This document shows positions 11,793-22,965 of a stretch of 64,000 nt of DNA, one piece after another. The notes beneath the pieces are model-generated. The model was not told where the DNA came from and searched no databases. It saw nothing but the letters and a program-made list of their open reading frames with translations. The stretch covers positions 3,250,082-3,314,081 of the forward strand of contig BCIA01000004.1 of NCBI GenBank assembly GCA_001599815.1, read 5' to 3'. Every line of letters starts with the position of its first letter. Within the stretch, counting starts at the first letter, position 1. This DNA comes from Furcasterigmium furcatum (Eukaryota; Ascomycota; Sordariomycetes; Glomerellales; Plectosphaerellaceae). Both the position numbers and the translations under genes were made by a program.

Positions 11793-14700
11793 GTTGCCAC
11801 TGCTGCCGCGATAAGAGAGTTTGTTGCTGGTGTTGTGATATTCGCTCGGACTGTTCAAGGGGCAGATGACAGGAGTAAGGAGCAACGATATCTATCCATG
11901 TATGGAGAACAAAAACACATGATAATTCAACGTCACGATTGATGGGTTATGTATTGGAACTGTGTCCGACTGAGGAGTTTATTATCCATACAGTCGGGCC
12001 ACTTACTCGACGAGGTCGCCCCCTCTCCCCTCGGCTCAAGTCATGCTAGAGGAATCGAGGCCGAGGCACTAGACCACAAAGAGGCCGGTACAAGCTCTAG
12101 AGCCCATCTTCTGTGATTACCCAAGTCCAGGCTGTCGGAGTGTCGGGCTCGGGGCGCAGGTAGTCGTGACTTGATGGCCCCGCAAATCCACCGGCATCAT
12201 GCCCGGAGCAATGGTGCACCCCGCGAATTCCCCGCGTTTTGGCTACATCCGGATGTCGTGACCCAGCCCCGGAAAAGGGGTTTCCGGACCGCCAACCACA
12301 CACACGACTGTAGGCTCAGTCTGGACACACTTTGGGCTTTCGCGCCGGACCGGCGCAACATTAGTCCCCAAACTGCCCGAAACTGCCACGTCCCTCTGCA
12401 TCATGATCATTACTTGGATAGCATATCCCCTATCTATCCTCGGCCAGTTCGGTGTTCTAGCTTTGCTCACAGGGTGATATCAAGCCGCAAAACTGAGCAC
12501 CAGAACACCGATGGATGGCCGAAATATCTCCTTTCCCGACATCTACCGATCAATGAGGATCTTCTGATACGATCCTTCGTTGTGAGAGCCTGTTGACATC
12601 CGGGTTCTATGCAAGGCCTCACGGGCACGGTTCCTTAATCAAGAGCAGATAGAATACATACCTAGCTCAACATTGGCTGTAGGCAAATCCCGAGTCAACA
12701 CTTAGAATGCGGAACAATGAACCGACTGATTCCATCCATGGTGAATCATGGGCAAAGTTAAAAGACTTCGGCTCAACTTGGCTTGTCCTTCCATGTCCCT
12801 ATACTGCGAGTCTCGACCACTTTCGGTCTCAGATACTGGCGAACAAGCAATCCTCACCCAGTCTTCCGTTTGCTTCAGTGACATCGGAGAGGAAACATGG
12901 TGTGATCTGGCATTGATAGACTCAACCCGATGTGGTCTTTTATCAACCACATGCCACTTTAGCCGTTCGCGTTTGAGACTCCCTCCGCCGATGGAGACTC
13001 GACAAGGGCTTTCCATCGAAGTTCCCCAGCTGGATACCTCATGCAGCGTGCTGCTGCTGTATTGAGCAGCAGAAGGACTTTCGAGGAGGACCGAGGCTCG
13101 GTGGACAAAGCATCCCCAAGCTGCATAGTAACAGTGTCCGGGCCAAGCTCATCCTCCACCTCCTACCTGGCGATGTGACATCGTGATTTCAGCGTAGGTG
13201 GCAGGATGCACTGATCTAAGGTCGTGCAGCAGCGAGAACATGTATCCATGGCTGTCATCAAAAGATTTGGCCTTCTCCGAGCCGATGATGGCGCGCCGTC
13301 TCTCCGAGAACAACCCGGACGTACCAAGATCCCCGTGAACTACATCCACACGACGATGTTCCCATTGACACCCAGCCCAACCGGAGTCTCAGTCCCTGCT
13401 CGTCCAGTTCACTCCAACCACACACATGTCCCATGAGATCAAACACTCGAGTACAGCGACCACCAAGTTGCCTCCCGGCCAAAGGCACCCCCCGCCGGCC
13501 GCGAGCTTCCAACGCCAAGGACCGCAACGGCCGGGCAGCAAACCTTCGTGTCGAGGCTGCAGGAGGCCATTCCGGACAAGGCCCGCCCCTCAGAGTTTGA
13601 CAAAAGCCACCAACCGCCCAAACTGAATGCCACCGTCGTCACAAGAATGCAGTCGCGAACGCCACACACCTCCCTACAGCGGCACCCCAGCGCCATTACT
13701 CAACGGGGCCAAGAAGAGCCTCAAAAACGGCCCGCCTAAACCTCGTCACTTCTCACAACATCAAAGAGAATGGTCGGGTCGAGTGGCTCAGGTCACGGAT
13801 TCCAATGCAACCTCTCCATCCGTGCCAGCTCAGTTACATATGCCGGCTACGGTACCCTCCACCAGCCGGGAGGGCAACAAAGCAGGAAAAGAAAAAACCA
13901 TTTCGGCGCCATCGGGGCCTCGGGGACCGCCTTGGCGGCCGGCTACTGCAACTGCTAATTCGGAGAAGCAAAGTGCGGGTTGCCGGCAGCCGGCCCAAAG
14001 CGAGCATGCAAGCCTCACAGCCGTCGATCCTATGCATGTTGACCGAATGGAGAGGGAAAATTTCGCACGCATATGTACTCGCGGATAGCGAGAGCGGCCG
14101 GCATGCAAATCGAGAAAATCCCACAAGAAGAAAATCCGGGTTTCCCGTCCGTGGTAGAGGGAGCCTTCTCTCCGGCCTCAGCAGCCAGACCTTCAGGGGC
14201 AGACATCCTAGCCGGCAGCGATCAGGGTCCCCTCGAAACCAATCCGTTCCTGCATCAACGATGGTGATCCGATCTCACCGGTCAAAGGTTTAGGATCAGG
14301 GGGCCAAAGGCAGCAACGGCGGCGGGGGGTCGTCAAGGACTGTCGCAGAAATCCCCCCTTCAGAAAAGGGGGAACCTGACAAAAGTCCCATCCAGGACGA
14401 GAACTTTCCCATAGTTCACCAACGGCGGCGAAGATCCTGTGTCGGAAGCGCGTGCCACTTGAGGTCGAGTTGTCGATACGTCGCCAAATCCCCGATCCTG
14501 AGGATGGCAAGAGTCTGAAAGGGGGGCGACCTGTCAAAGACGCAGGAGCCAGGGGTGCGGAGTATTTCGTTCTGCAGGCCGTGGAAGAAAAAATACTGCC
14601 AGACAGCTGTCTCTCTTGATGTCCACTTAGTTGTTGCCCAGGGGTGTCAAAAGTCGGGTTTGCTTGATCTTGAGCCCCCCCGTGTTGCGAGACATGCAGA

Positions 14701-15295
14701 TGAATCCATGGGGTTGATGTAGTCGGCTGGAGAGTCCTCACCACGCTCAGGTTGGAGGGGGTTTAACGAAGGCTGTTAGTCGTACAAAGTTGTTTTGTCT
14801 CATTTTCTGTGTCGTGCATCTATTCCCACGTGGCAGTTGGCAGGGATCCAGGTTGAGAGTTGCCAAGCGAGGACAATGGCTGCCGTGGCCGTCAGTGCGA
14901 GGCAAGCAAGCAAGCCATCCCTGTGCCTGAGGTTCCTGATTCGAAGGGATGCTTTCTTTTCCACTTCCGTGTTCCGATCATGAGACATGTCTCCCGCTTG
15001 AGATCCGACACTCTCGGCAGCCCCTCTGAGAAAAGTGCTCAGGGCACAGGGTAAAGTTGCTCTTGCTACCTCGATGGATGCAAGCCGCCTCTACCACCCG
15101 CTTGAAGTCTCACAACGTCGATGTCGTCAAGACGTCAGAGTCCCATCACGCAACAAGCCCCCCGCAAGCCCGCAGCAAGATGCCCGTAGCCGTGACTTGG
15201 CAGAGAAACAAGGCGCTCAGGCAAAGACAGGACGGGTGCAAAATGCCCGAGTGCCGCCAAGACTGTGAATCCCATAACCTTGGCATCGCACACTC
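11793..15295. other. 3.5-kb gene-free block upstream of the monooxygenase
   Basis: Open frames on both strands are short and biased to Arg, Ser, Pro and Cys, without domain signatures. The left part is the monooxygenase promoter side. The right part borders a probable STAND-domain relic. I see nothing else that I can support. Confidence 0.5.
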
Positions 15296-15686
15296 AGCCC
15301 TTCCCCCCATACAGCCGAAATGAGCCCAGAACATGGCTCGCCCCCTCAGCTGGTGCTCACCCTTCTCTTCCCAAAGAGGCAACCCGGTGTGGAGGCCCAG
15401 CTTGCGCAATCGATAAGACAGGACGATCTTTCTTTTGTTTCGGCCTTTCTCGACTCCAGCACACTTCGTCAAGTGAGGGAACCTGGCCCACAGGCTGTAG
15501 AGCCGTTGAAGTCGGCCAACTCTCTTGACACAGGATGTCGTCACTGCAGAGTACCCAAATCGTTGCAGGGATGCCAGGGCGCTCCATATCTGATAGAGGG
15601 AGCGCCGTCCCTTGTGGACAGACATCGTGGAGTTGCTTCAGCAGCCCAGCCAAGGCCAGAGCCGTGACAATACCAGCTGCAGCCAT
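15296..15686 (-). pseudogene. Probable decayed N-terminal domain of a fungal STAND (NLR-like) protein
   Basis: On the minus strand, protein-like pieces appear in successive, different frames. From an ATG at 15686 one frame reads MAAAGIVTALALAGLLKQLHDVC. The next piece, in another frame, reads IWSALASLQRF, then a third frame gives ELADFNGSTACGPGSLT, and a later piece reads LTKCAGVE followed by KIVLSYRLRKLG and a Trp-Glu-Glu-Lys stretch. The order and look match the helical N-terminal domain of fungal STAND proteins (short hydrophobic start, a helix with xxALASLxx, then a basic R-x-L/R-K-L segment). No single open frame or plausible intron joins the pieces, and no NACHT follows, so this reads as a frameshifted fragment. 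It lies 171 bp downstream of the leucine-rich gene on the same strand. This is inference from pattern memory; chance similarity is possible. Confidence 0.3.
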
Positions 15687-15856
15687 GGATTGTGCCGAGG
15701 GACTGAACGTCTTAGCGTTCCAATAGACAATGGAGCGTGTTCGAGTAGGTAGGTACCATCTGTTCAACTCAAGACCGCTGATTATCGGGCGATGGGACGC
15801 TGATCGCCCGCGTCCCGTCGGTCGTGATGGACGCCTGCTAGCTTCCCACTGAGACC

Positions 15857-18371
15857 TCACCTCCAATATCGCGCCGAGTGGTAGTGCGCCATGCTCTGCT
15901 GCGAGACTACTTCCAGCTTGCCTGCCCAGAAGTGGTGCGGCAGTTTCTTCGACTGAAACTTCTCCCGTTCGCCCATCCGAAACGCCCGGAGCTCTTCGAT
16001 AACGTCGCGCATTCCATGCAAGTCCGCCCGACCCGGCTTTGCCACCTCGGTGGGCATCAGCATCGAGTCCCAGGCTGCGTAGAAGAGAAGCTCGCCGGCA
16101 GGGACCCCCGCCTTGACGTGGGTCGGCATTGCTGGGCCGACCTGCTCGTTGCGAAGTGATTTGTCTGCCAGCGCCCGCATGTAGCCGTTGACGGCGGGAT
16201 GAGGCCCCAAGACGCCTGTGCCTATCCAGACTTTGACCTGAACGGGTGCTCCGTTCCAGGTGACGGCATGACGGACATGCTCTTCCCGAGTCTCAAGGTA
16301 CGGAGCATGCTGCAGTCGGGCCGACGGTGATGTGCTGGAATCCGCGGGGCTGCGGGACGCCGGTGCTAGGGTCTCAGACGCCGTGCCTGGCCGTGGGGAG
16401 GTGGCGACCGCCCGGCGCGGGGGAAGGTCGGGCTTGACCTGCGAGTTTGGCTGGGACCTGGGCTTGTTCTCGTCTGCGAAGAAGCTGAAACCTTCTCCGT
16501 CGTCCAGGTGTAACAAGTCCTCAGCGTCGAGATCGTCGGCATTCGACCACCCCGCAGGGTCCTCGATAGGGTCCGCTTCAAATTCCAGTCGAATGTGGCG
16601 AAGACCGCGGAGCATGACCGGGCTCCGACGAGACGTTGACCCAAGGCTGGCCTGCCCTATGGCTTGCTCCTGCGCGGCCGCGAGTTTGAGGAAGTAGATT
16701 AACTTCGCTGCCAACGGCCCGACTGAACGGCGGGGGATCTTGGTGAGGGTCAATGACACGACGCGGGGGTTCATGTCAGGCTCGAAAGTTTGGGGATATG
16801 CCATTTCACATCTTTTACGTATGGAGGTTTCGGCAATCCACAGCCGCGCTATGGTGGAGAGTACCGGGCTCTCGAGCGTCGGTATGCCGGTGACCAGAGA
16901 GTGGTGGATGCGGAGGACTTGGAGGTTGGAAGAGAAGACGGGGCGAAATACGTGGGTTGACCCGATGACGCCGTGTAGGCTTGTCTCCTTGTGCCATGCG
17001 ACAGGAAACGGAGTTCCCACGGGCTTGAGGACGGGATTGTCATACGCTAGATTTTCAAGCTGGCCAGTGCTGACTCGAATGAGCTTGTCGATTCCGAAGG
17101 AAGTGAGGCGGTTCCCCGTGAGGGTGAGATGCGTGACTCCGGTAGGTGAGCGGCATGGCCTGAGATGAGGTATATCCGACCATTTCGGGGGGACATGATC
17201 CATGTCGCCAGCAATGGCAGCCTTGATCTTATCGGCTGTGTCCTCATTCAGGGCGCCTCGGCCATCGGCGCGCGCTGCCTCATGTTCCTGGACGATTGCC
17301 CGAGACACTTCGGCGGAGTACCCCGGAGCATCGGCGAAGTGCCGCTCCGGGTGGCTGAAGTCACTACTCCATCTGGACTCCTGGATGAATTGAAAGGGTC
17401 CATACCAGGAGCTTCCAGTACCATTGTCATGCGATAACCGGCCTTCTTCGTAGAAACGATGACTGGCACGCAACTCTGGCGACAGGAAACAACGGTTCGC
17501 GAATGTCCAGATGATGGCATCAGTAAGGGAATTGTCTGAGAGATCGAGGCTCCAGAGCCTGCCTTTGAAGGCAGAAAAGAGGGACGCGGCAGTTGCATCA
17601 TTGATTTCCCTGCCCTGGACCTTGAGGATCTTGAGCTGAGGGATGTGATTCGGCCCCTGGACGGCTGCTATGAGAGGCTGAATTGAGCCGGGCAGTCGAG
17701 AGAGGTCAAGATAGACGAGGTTTCTGACGTAATCAGAGGTGAAGAACGTTGTCGGCAGCAGAGAATCCGTTTCCGGGATACTGAGGACCAACGGCCGATG
17801 TCGTAGAGTTTCGACACCGTCATCCTGAGACGCGGCAACGGTAAGGGAAACAGGGTCAGCTTCGGTGTGGCCGTCGAGGAGCACACATCGGAGGTTAGGA
17901 AAGATGGCTGGCAGCCGTTTGAAGGTCTCGGGCACAGACCTGGGATTGTTGTCTGACCAAAAGTGCGTGTTGGCCTTGGCGAAGTCACGGAAGTCAAGGG
18001 TAGTGACCAGGGCCAGGGTTGATGGTCTCACGCGCGGTACTCGAGTGAAGATGAAGTGGAAGTACCAGTCGAGGTCTTGACGGGTCAGTGGGTGTGCCGC
18101 ATGCAGGACGACCTTCTAGAAGGCGCATGGAAGGAAGGCCGTCGACGACAAGGGGGCCGGGGACGGGGGCGGACGTACCATCGCTTTGTTCGAGGCCAAG
18201 GCTGCGAACAGTCCGCAGCGGATCATTCCACAAGCGCGGGATGAAGATGTTGTAGAAGTGCCGGTTGACGGAACAAAGGCGGCTGAGGTCTGTGACGGGG
18301 ACGTAGGGAGCGACCAGCTCAAGCCAGTCGAGGCGGCTGATGGCATCCTCGTAGGATGGTAGGTCAGACAT
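15857..18371 (-). CDS. F-box-like, leucine-rich repeat protein
   Basis: Two exons, 18371-18179 and 18075-15857, encode 803 residues. The intron is 103 bp with a GTACGT donor and a CTGAC branch site 7 bases before its CAAG acceptor; this choice is the one that keeps frame. Exon 1 (64 residues) contains an F-box-like helix pattern: LDWLELVAPYVPVTDLSRLCSV then NRHFYNIF and PRLW. The long second exon has irregular leucine-rich units (LVYLDLSRLPG, LKILKVQGREI, LWSLDLSDNSLTD, VTHLTLTGNRLTSFGIDKL, LQVLRIHHS), then a disordered Pro/Ser segment and a conserved-looking C-terminus ending HYHSARYWR. Known: F-box/LRR proteins recruit substrates to SCF ubiquitin ligases. The F-box is weak, so a non-ligase role is possible. 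Other initiators upstream of 18371 lack support. Confidence 0.8.
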
Positions 18372-21300
18372 TGTCAACACCAGCGGCGTCGGTACTTTGA
18401 CGATGCAATATGAAAAGGAGGGGTTCAACTTGGTGATTTTGGTTGACTGGGATGCCGGAGTTGGCGATGCCTTCGCGCCTCGCGCGATGGTACCTAAGAG
18501 CGCCTCCGGTGAGACCTGCTGCCGCTACACTGAGGTAGGGCTGGATGGGCTTGAGAGAACGCTTGCGGGCAACAGAACGCGATGTTTCTTCGCGGTGAAG
18601 AAAGACGACCTGCGACCTGCCAGAAGAGGACTCGCGCGATGGTGATTGTTGAAGATGTGGCAGCGTGATCAAGTCAGGCTAGACGGAAACAGGCGACAAT
18701 GGACGACGCAAGACGAGTCACCCGCAGAGAACAATGGGAGGAAGGTTCATGGAAGGTTCCATGTGTCCCGGGAGGTTGGGTCGGTCCGGGGGTAGTAGCG
18801 CCAACGGACTCGAAGTAGCGGGCGCCGGGGGGGATGAATGGCGACGGCGGAGGCCGGGATATTTGGCGCAGATGTGTGATGGCGATGGTGATGGATGATG
18901 AGATGACGACGCGGGATGGGATGGGACGAGATGGGAGTAGTTTGGCGCGGGGGCTACGCGTGGAAGCCTGAGGGAACGTCGCATGTGCCAGGGTGGTCCA
19001 TGTTGCCCGTCCTTGGCGAGCCTGCTTGCCTTGACGTCAGGCTAGGTGCGCGAAAGGAACGGTGATGCTGGCTGTGCAGTCGGAGTGTTGGAGATGGTTG
19101 GATGTAAGATGGTGAACGGAGATGCACCCGGTTGCCGGATGCATGAGAAGCCGGGCGGGCCAATCGCGGGATCCGCGTCAAGCCTTCGTCCCCTGCAAGA
19201 TGCCCAAGTGTGCTGCCCTCAGCAGGCCTTACAGCGCCTTGGGGGCCTCAAGTTTAGCGCCCACGGGCTCGTTCAGCTCGCTGGAGGTGGCCCGGGGGGT
19301 CCGAGGCGTTGCGCACGGATCAACTCTCGGCCCAGGCATGTGAATTGTCACACATGTGGCGTCCGACTGACCTTCCATGACACCTTCTGGAAGGTTTTCC
19401 CTCCTCCCCTGATCCCAGCCCATCACATCCCATCTCGCTGCCACGCCATTGACAGGGCAAGGCAAGGCTGGCCCTCGGCCTCCAAATGTCACGCAGCTCT
19501 CAGGGCAGGACAAAGAATCCCGGCACTGGTGCGGGCGTCCGTCACCGGCTTGACCAGATCCCGCCTCAACACGGACCATCCCGCACCGCCGTCCCCGACT
19601 TCAACCTCTCGTCTTGTTTCCTCTCTGCCTGCACACTCGCACCAACTCTCTTTGTTTCCTGCCATGGACTCGAGCTCGGACGTCTTCTGGAGGTCCAGTC
19701 CCATGAGCCACCAGTGGGACATCCAGCCTGCCTGCCAGTGCTCTCTTTATCTCCCAATTTATCACCATACAGCACATGCCTGTTTGCTGCCTCGACCGGT
19801 GTGTACCACAAGCATGGGATGCTCGTTTCACCTGTTCGATTCCGGCGATGGCCTCTTTCACCTCTGCTGACACCAGGTCTATCTTGGTCCGGGTCTTATC
19901 GACGCCACGACACCAAGCCAAGAGCATCAACCACAGCCGCTGGCAACGCCCGCCAATATGCACCCCTCGAGACAGTCAACGGCCGACGGTGACCTGTCCC
20001 ACAGTCCCTGCAGCCTGCCACTATTCTCCGTTCCAGCATTGATCGCCCCCAAGAACCTTATCCCGCGAAGCCGAGACCCCAGGGCCAGATGGGCTTGCCA
20101 AGCATCCAAGGACCAGCGCCAACCGCCCTCTCGCATCTGGCCGTCGATCAGCAGCAAGCCGCTTGCCCTCCACCAGGGACTGACCGGCACAACGTTGACG
20201 CCTCCAAATCGCCCATGTCTGAGAGTTTCCAACGACTGTCAGCTGGCAGCGGATGGGCGCCCCTCCAAGGGGTGTCAGATGGGGGTCATCTAGGGGTCAA
20301 TTAACATGCTCAACCCCCCGTCGCCCCGCTCCGCCAATTCTCAGTGTTGGCCGCCCGAGACAGGACGAAGCCCGGAGGCGCAAGCCCCCTTGCCCCCCAG
20401 CGACAGATATGACAGAAATGCGCCATCAGAGATCACCAAGGAAATGATTTCAGACGAGCCTCCAAGCCTTTCAAGCCTTTCCCCTCTCGCCATCCCCGAT
20501 CGAGGCAACCTCATGCCGCTTGATGCCTTTTGGGCCTCTCTCCTGATCCTCACACGTCCACGCCCCCCGACTCTACGCAGTACGCCCCCTCCCATCTTGC
20601 TCCCAAGTGCCTCTCATGCAGTAGGCATGTTCCTCAACGCCTCCAGCGCCAACATCGCCGTTGCGCCAAACCCGGGTCATGTCCCAAACTGCCAGCCAGC
20701 CAGCCGTACTTACGTTTTGGCGGCTTCAACGGACCAAGCAGAGCTGACCCCGGCGTCCGATCACGAACTACCAAGCCAGCCCATCTCATCGAGGGCGTGT
20801 CTCACTCCCCTCTCTCTCATCTCACTCAGTCAGCACTTCCCCAAAGAGAGCCGCAGCCAAGAAAGTACAGTTCCCGCCTCCACACAACGTCCCTCCGGCG
20901 CCTCCAAGACAAGACAATGCGCCTGCCTCGACGGCGCCGCCGATCTCTTCCTCTGCCAGGCAAAGTGCACCATACCTGTCAAGTTTGATCGACGCCTCCG
21001 GGGTCTCCAATGCCCGTCTTGGATCGGTGGTCGGATCTGTGGTCCCCAGATTCGCGCTCCCAGCTCAGGCGCCCTCTCGTGAATACGAGCAGGCTGATAG
21101 CACTAACGCCAGAGTCTCCATCTTGCTGGAAAAAACCAAGGCAGCACTAGCACCTGTATGCACAACATTTCGCAAAAGCACCGGTCTTGTTGTTCAGGCT
21201 TCGTTGTTTTGATGTTTGTATTCAGTGTCTGTATTGTCGACTGCCCTTCTCGCCCCCATGTCCTCCTCCTAACCATGTATCTGCCATCGTCCTCTCGTTG

Positions 21301-21732
21301 TGCCGCGCGGAGTGTATACGTCTTTTTCCTCCCAAGCAGAACAAAAGCCAAAAAGCCAAACAAATGCAGAAGTGATAGACCAGGTGTCATGCAGAGAGCC
21401 CCCGGCGGTGGACATGTTTCCCCGGTACCGTATTTGCGCCGCCGACCTCCTCCTCCTCACATGTGGTATTTCCTCCGCGTGTATCCTCCAATCATACATG
21501 AGTTTGGGACCGTCTCCCCTGCCAGTCCGTTCCCCGTCGCCCCCGACCCGATTACATATGCAGCGGCCTGGAAGCCGTCCATGAGAGAAAATATGTGTGT
21601 CCAGTGCGCCGTCTCATTACCAGCAGACAAGGATGAGGGAAACAAGAATTAGTACATGATATGAAGGTCCGGGATGGGTAATGATGTTGTGGTTCCGAGC
21701 CGAACAGAAAGAAGATGTGGAATCCGACGAGC
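18372..21732. other. 3.4-kb gene-free block between leucine-rich and C2H2 genes
   Basis: No supported coding region. Several open frames of 150-275 codons lie here, but their translations are rich in Pro, Ser and Arg and lack any domain. The left end is the promoter and leader of the leucine-rich gene (minus strand), and the right end the C2H2 gene's 3' flank, which may extend several hundred bases. Confidence 0.5.
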
Positions 21733-22965
21733 TCAGTCGCGGGAGTTCCGCCTCGTGTTGCGGGTCTTGCTCTGCTTGCAGAGCTCGTCGTACATGCGGG
21801 CCGCATCCTCGTTGTAGGGCGTCCTCGTGCTCTTGCCGAGCTTGTGGATGTTGAGGTGCTGCTTGAAGTTGTCGAAGCGGTCCTTGAAGTTCTTGCCGCA
21901 GCCCTCGGCGGGGCACTGGTAGATCTCGGGCTCGCCACCGATGCTGTGGGCTCTGAGGCATGGGTTAGCATGTTGAGCTGCTGGTAGCGGGGATGAGAAG
22001 ACTACTTACGCCCTCTGGTGCCTCTTGAGGTGTTCTCTCTTCTGGTAGGTCTTGGTGCACCCGTTGACGTTGCACCGCTCACGTGCCCGGCTTGCGACCC
22101 TGCGGTCGACGACGTAGGTGTCGAGGTCATCCTCATCAGTCGACATGTGCTCCATCTTGACCGGGCTTTGCTGCATCCTGTACATCATCTCCTGCTGGTG
22201 CCTCTGGAGTGCCAGAGTCCTCTTCTGGGCCTCGTAGATGGGTCGCCGATGGGAGGACGACGAGGAGCGGGAGCAGGTGGGAGATGGAGAGAGGCTGTCC
22301 TGCCTGTTGGCCATGGACTTGAGAGGGGAGGGTGATGGTGTGTGGTTGTTGAACATCATAATGGGGCTGTCGTTGCAGGGCCACATGGAGTGAGTGTTGC
22401 CAGGCGTGGAACTGGGCACCGACCGTCCAGGCGTGGACATGCCGAAGGGCGAAGACTGGAGATCTTGAGGAGGCAGAGCGTATTGTTCGATCATGCCGTG
22501 TTGCGTAGGAGACATGCTAGGCATGCAAGCCTGGCTGAGGTTGACCTGAAGCATGGTGTTGTAGTCAAGGTCGAGGGAAGGGTAGTTGGAGGCCAGCCGC
22601 CTCGTGGGCGTCAAGGGCATGGAGGTGTACTCGAGAGGCATATCCATTGGTTCCGTCTTGAATCCAGCCTTGCTCATGGGAACGCCGGCGTCGAAGGAGA
22701 AGGAACCGTGCGACGAGAAGGAGCCGGTCGAGGAGAAGGAGTCACAGAAGTCGAGAGGTGCACCGTGAGGAGTGGAGCGTCCAGACCTCGGGGTGAAGGG
22801 ATCGCACGAGTCGTACGAGGGCGAAGATGCGGTACTGCTCAGCAAAGGAGTGTTGAAGTCGAAGCTGCCGTCCCGGGCGAAGGTCGAGTCCATCAAAGCG
22901 TCCATGTTCATATTCCTCAACTTGTTGTTGTTGTTGTGGCTTCTGGACCAGGCAGAAGGGATCAT
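21733..22965 (-). CDS. C2H2 zinc-finger transcription factor
   Basis: Two exons, 22965-22010 and 21952-21733, with a 57-bp intron (GTAAGT donor) give 391 residues. The start at 22965 is the first ATG of the frame; another at 22911 (MNMDALMDSTF) is a plausible alternative. The N-terminal three quarters are disordered and Ser/Pro/Met-rich, with a His/Ser-rich run before residue 270. Two zinc fingers sit at the C-terminus: CNVNGC..H-x4-H, then CPAEGCGKNF with thirteen rather than twelve residues between the second cysteine and first histidine. The intron lies between the fingers. A basic tail (KTRNTRRNSRD) ends the protein. It should be nuclear and bind DNA. Fungal regulators with this layout often control development or stress, but I cannot assign a named one. 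The upstream block of 3.9 kb has no gene. Confidence 0.88.

Noticed and set aside
14800..14988. 62-codon minus-strand frame with a hydrophobic segment
   Set aside because: Too short, no signal for a conserved peptide, and an equally long frame exists on the opposite strand.
19046..21082. Plus-strand frames of 258 and 274 codons between the leucine-rich and C2H2 genes
   Set aside because: Low-complexity Pro/Ser/Cys-biased translations, no domain, and no matching splice logic.
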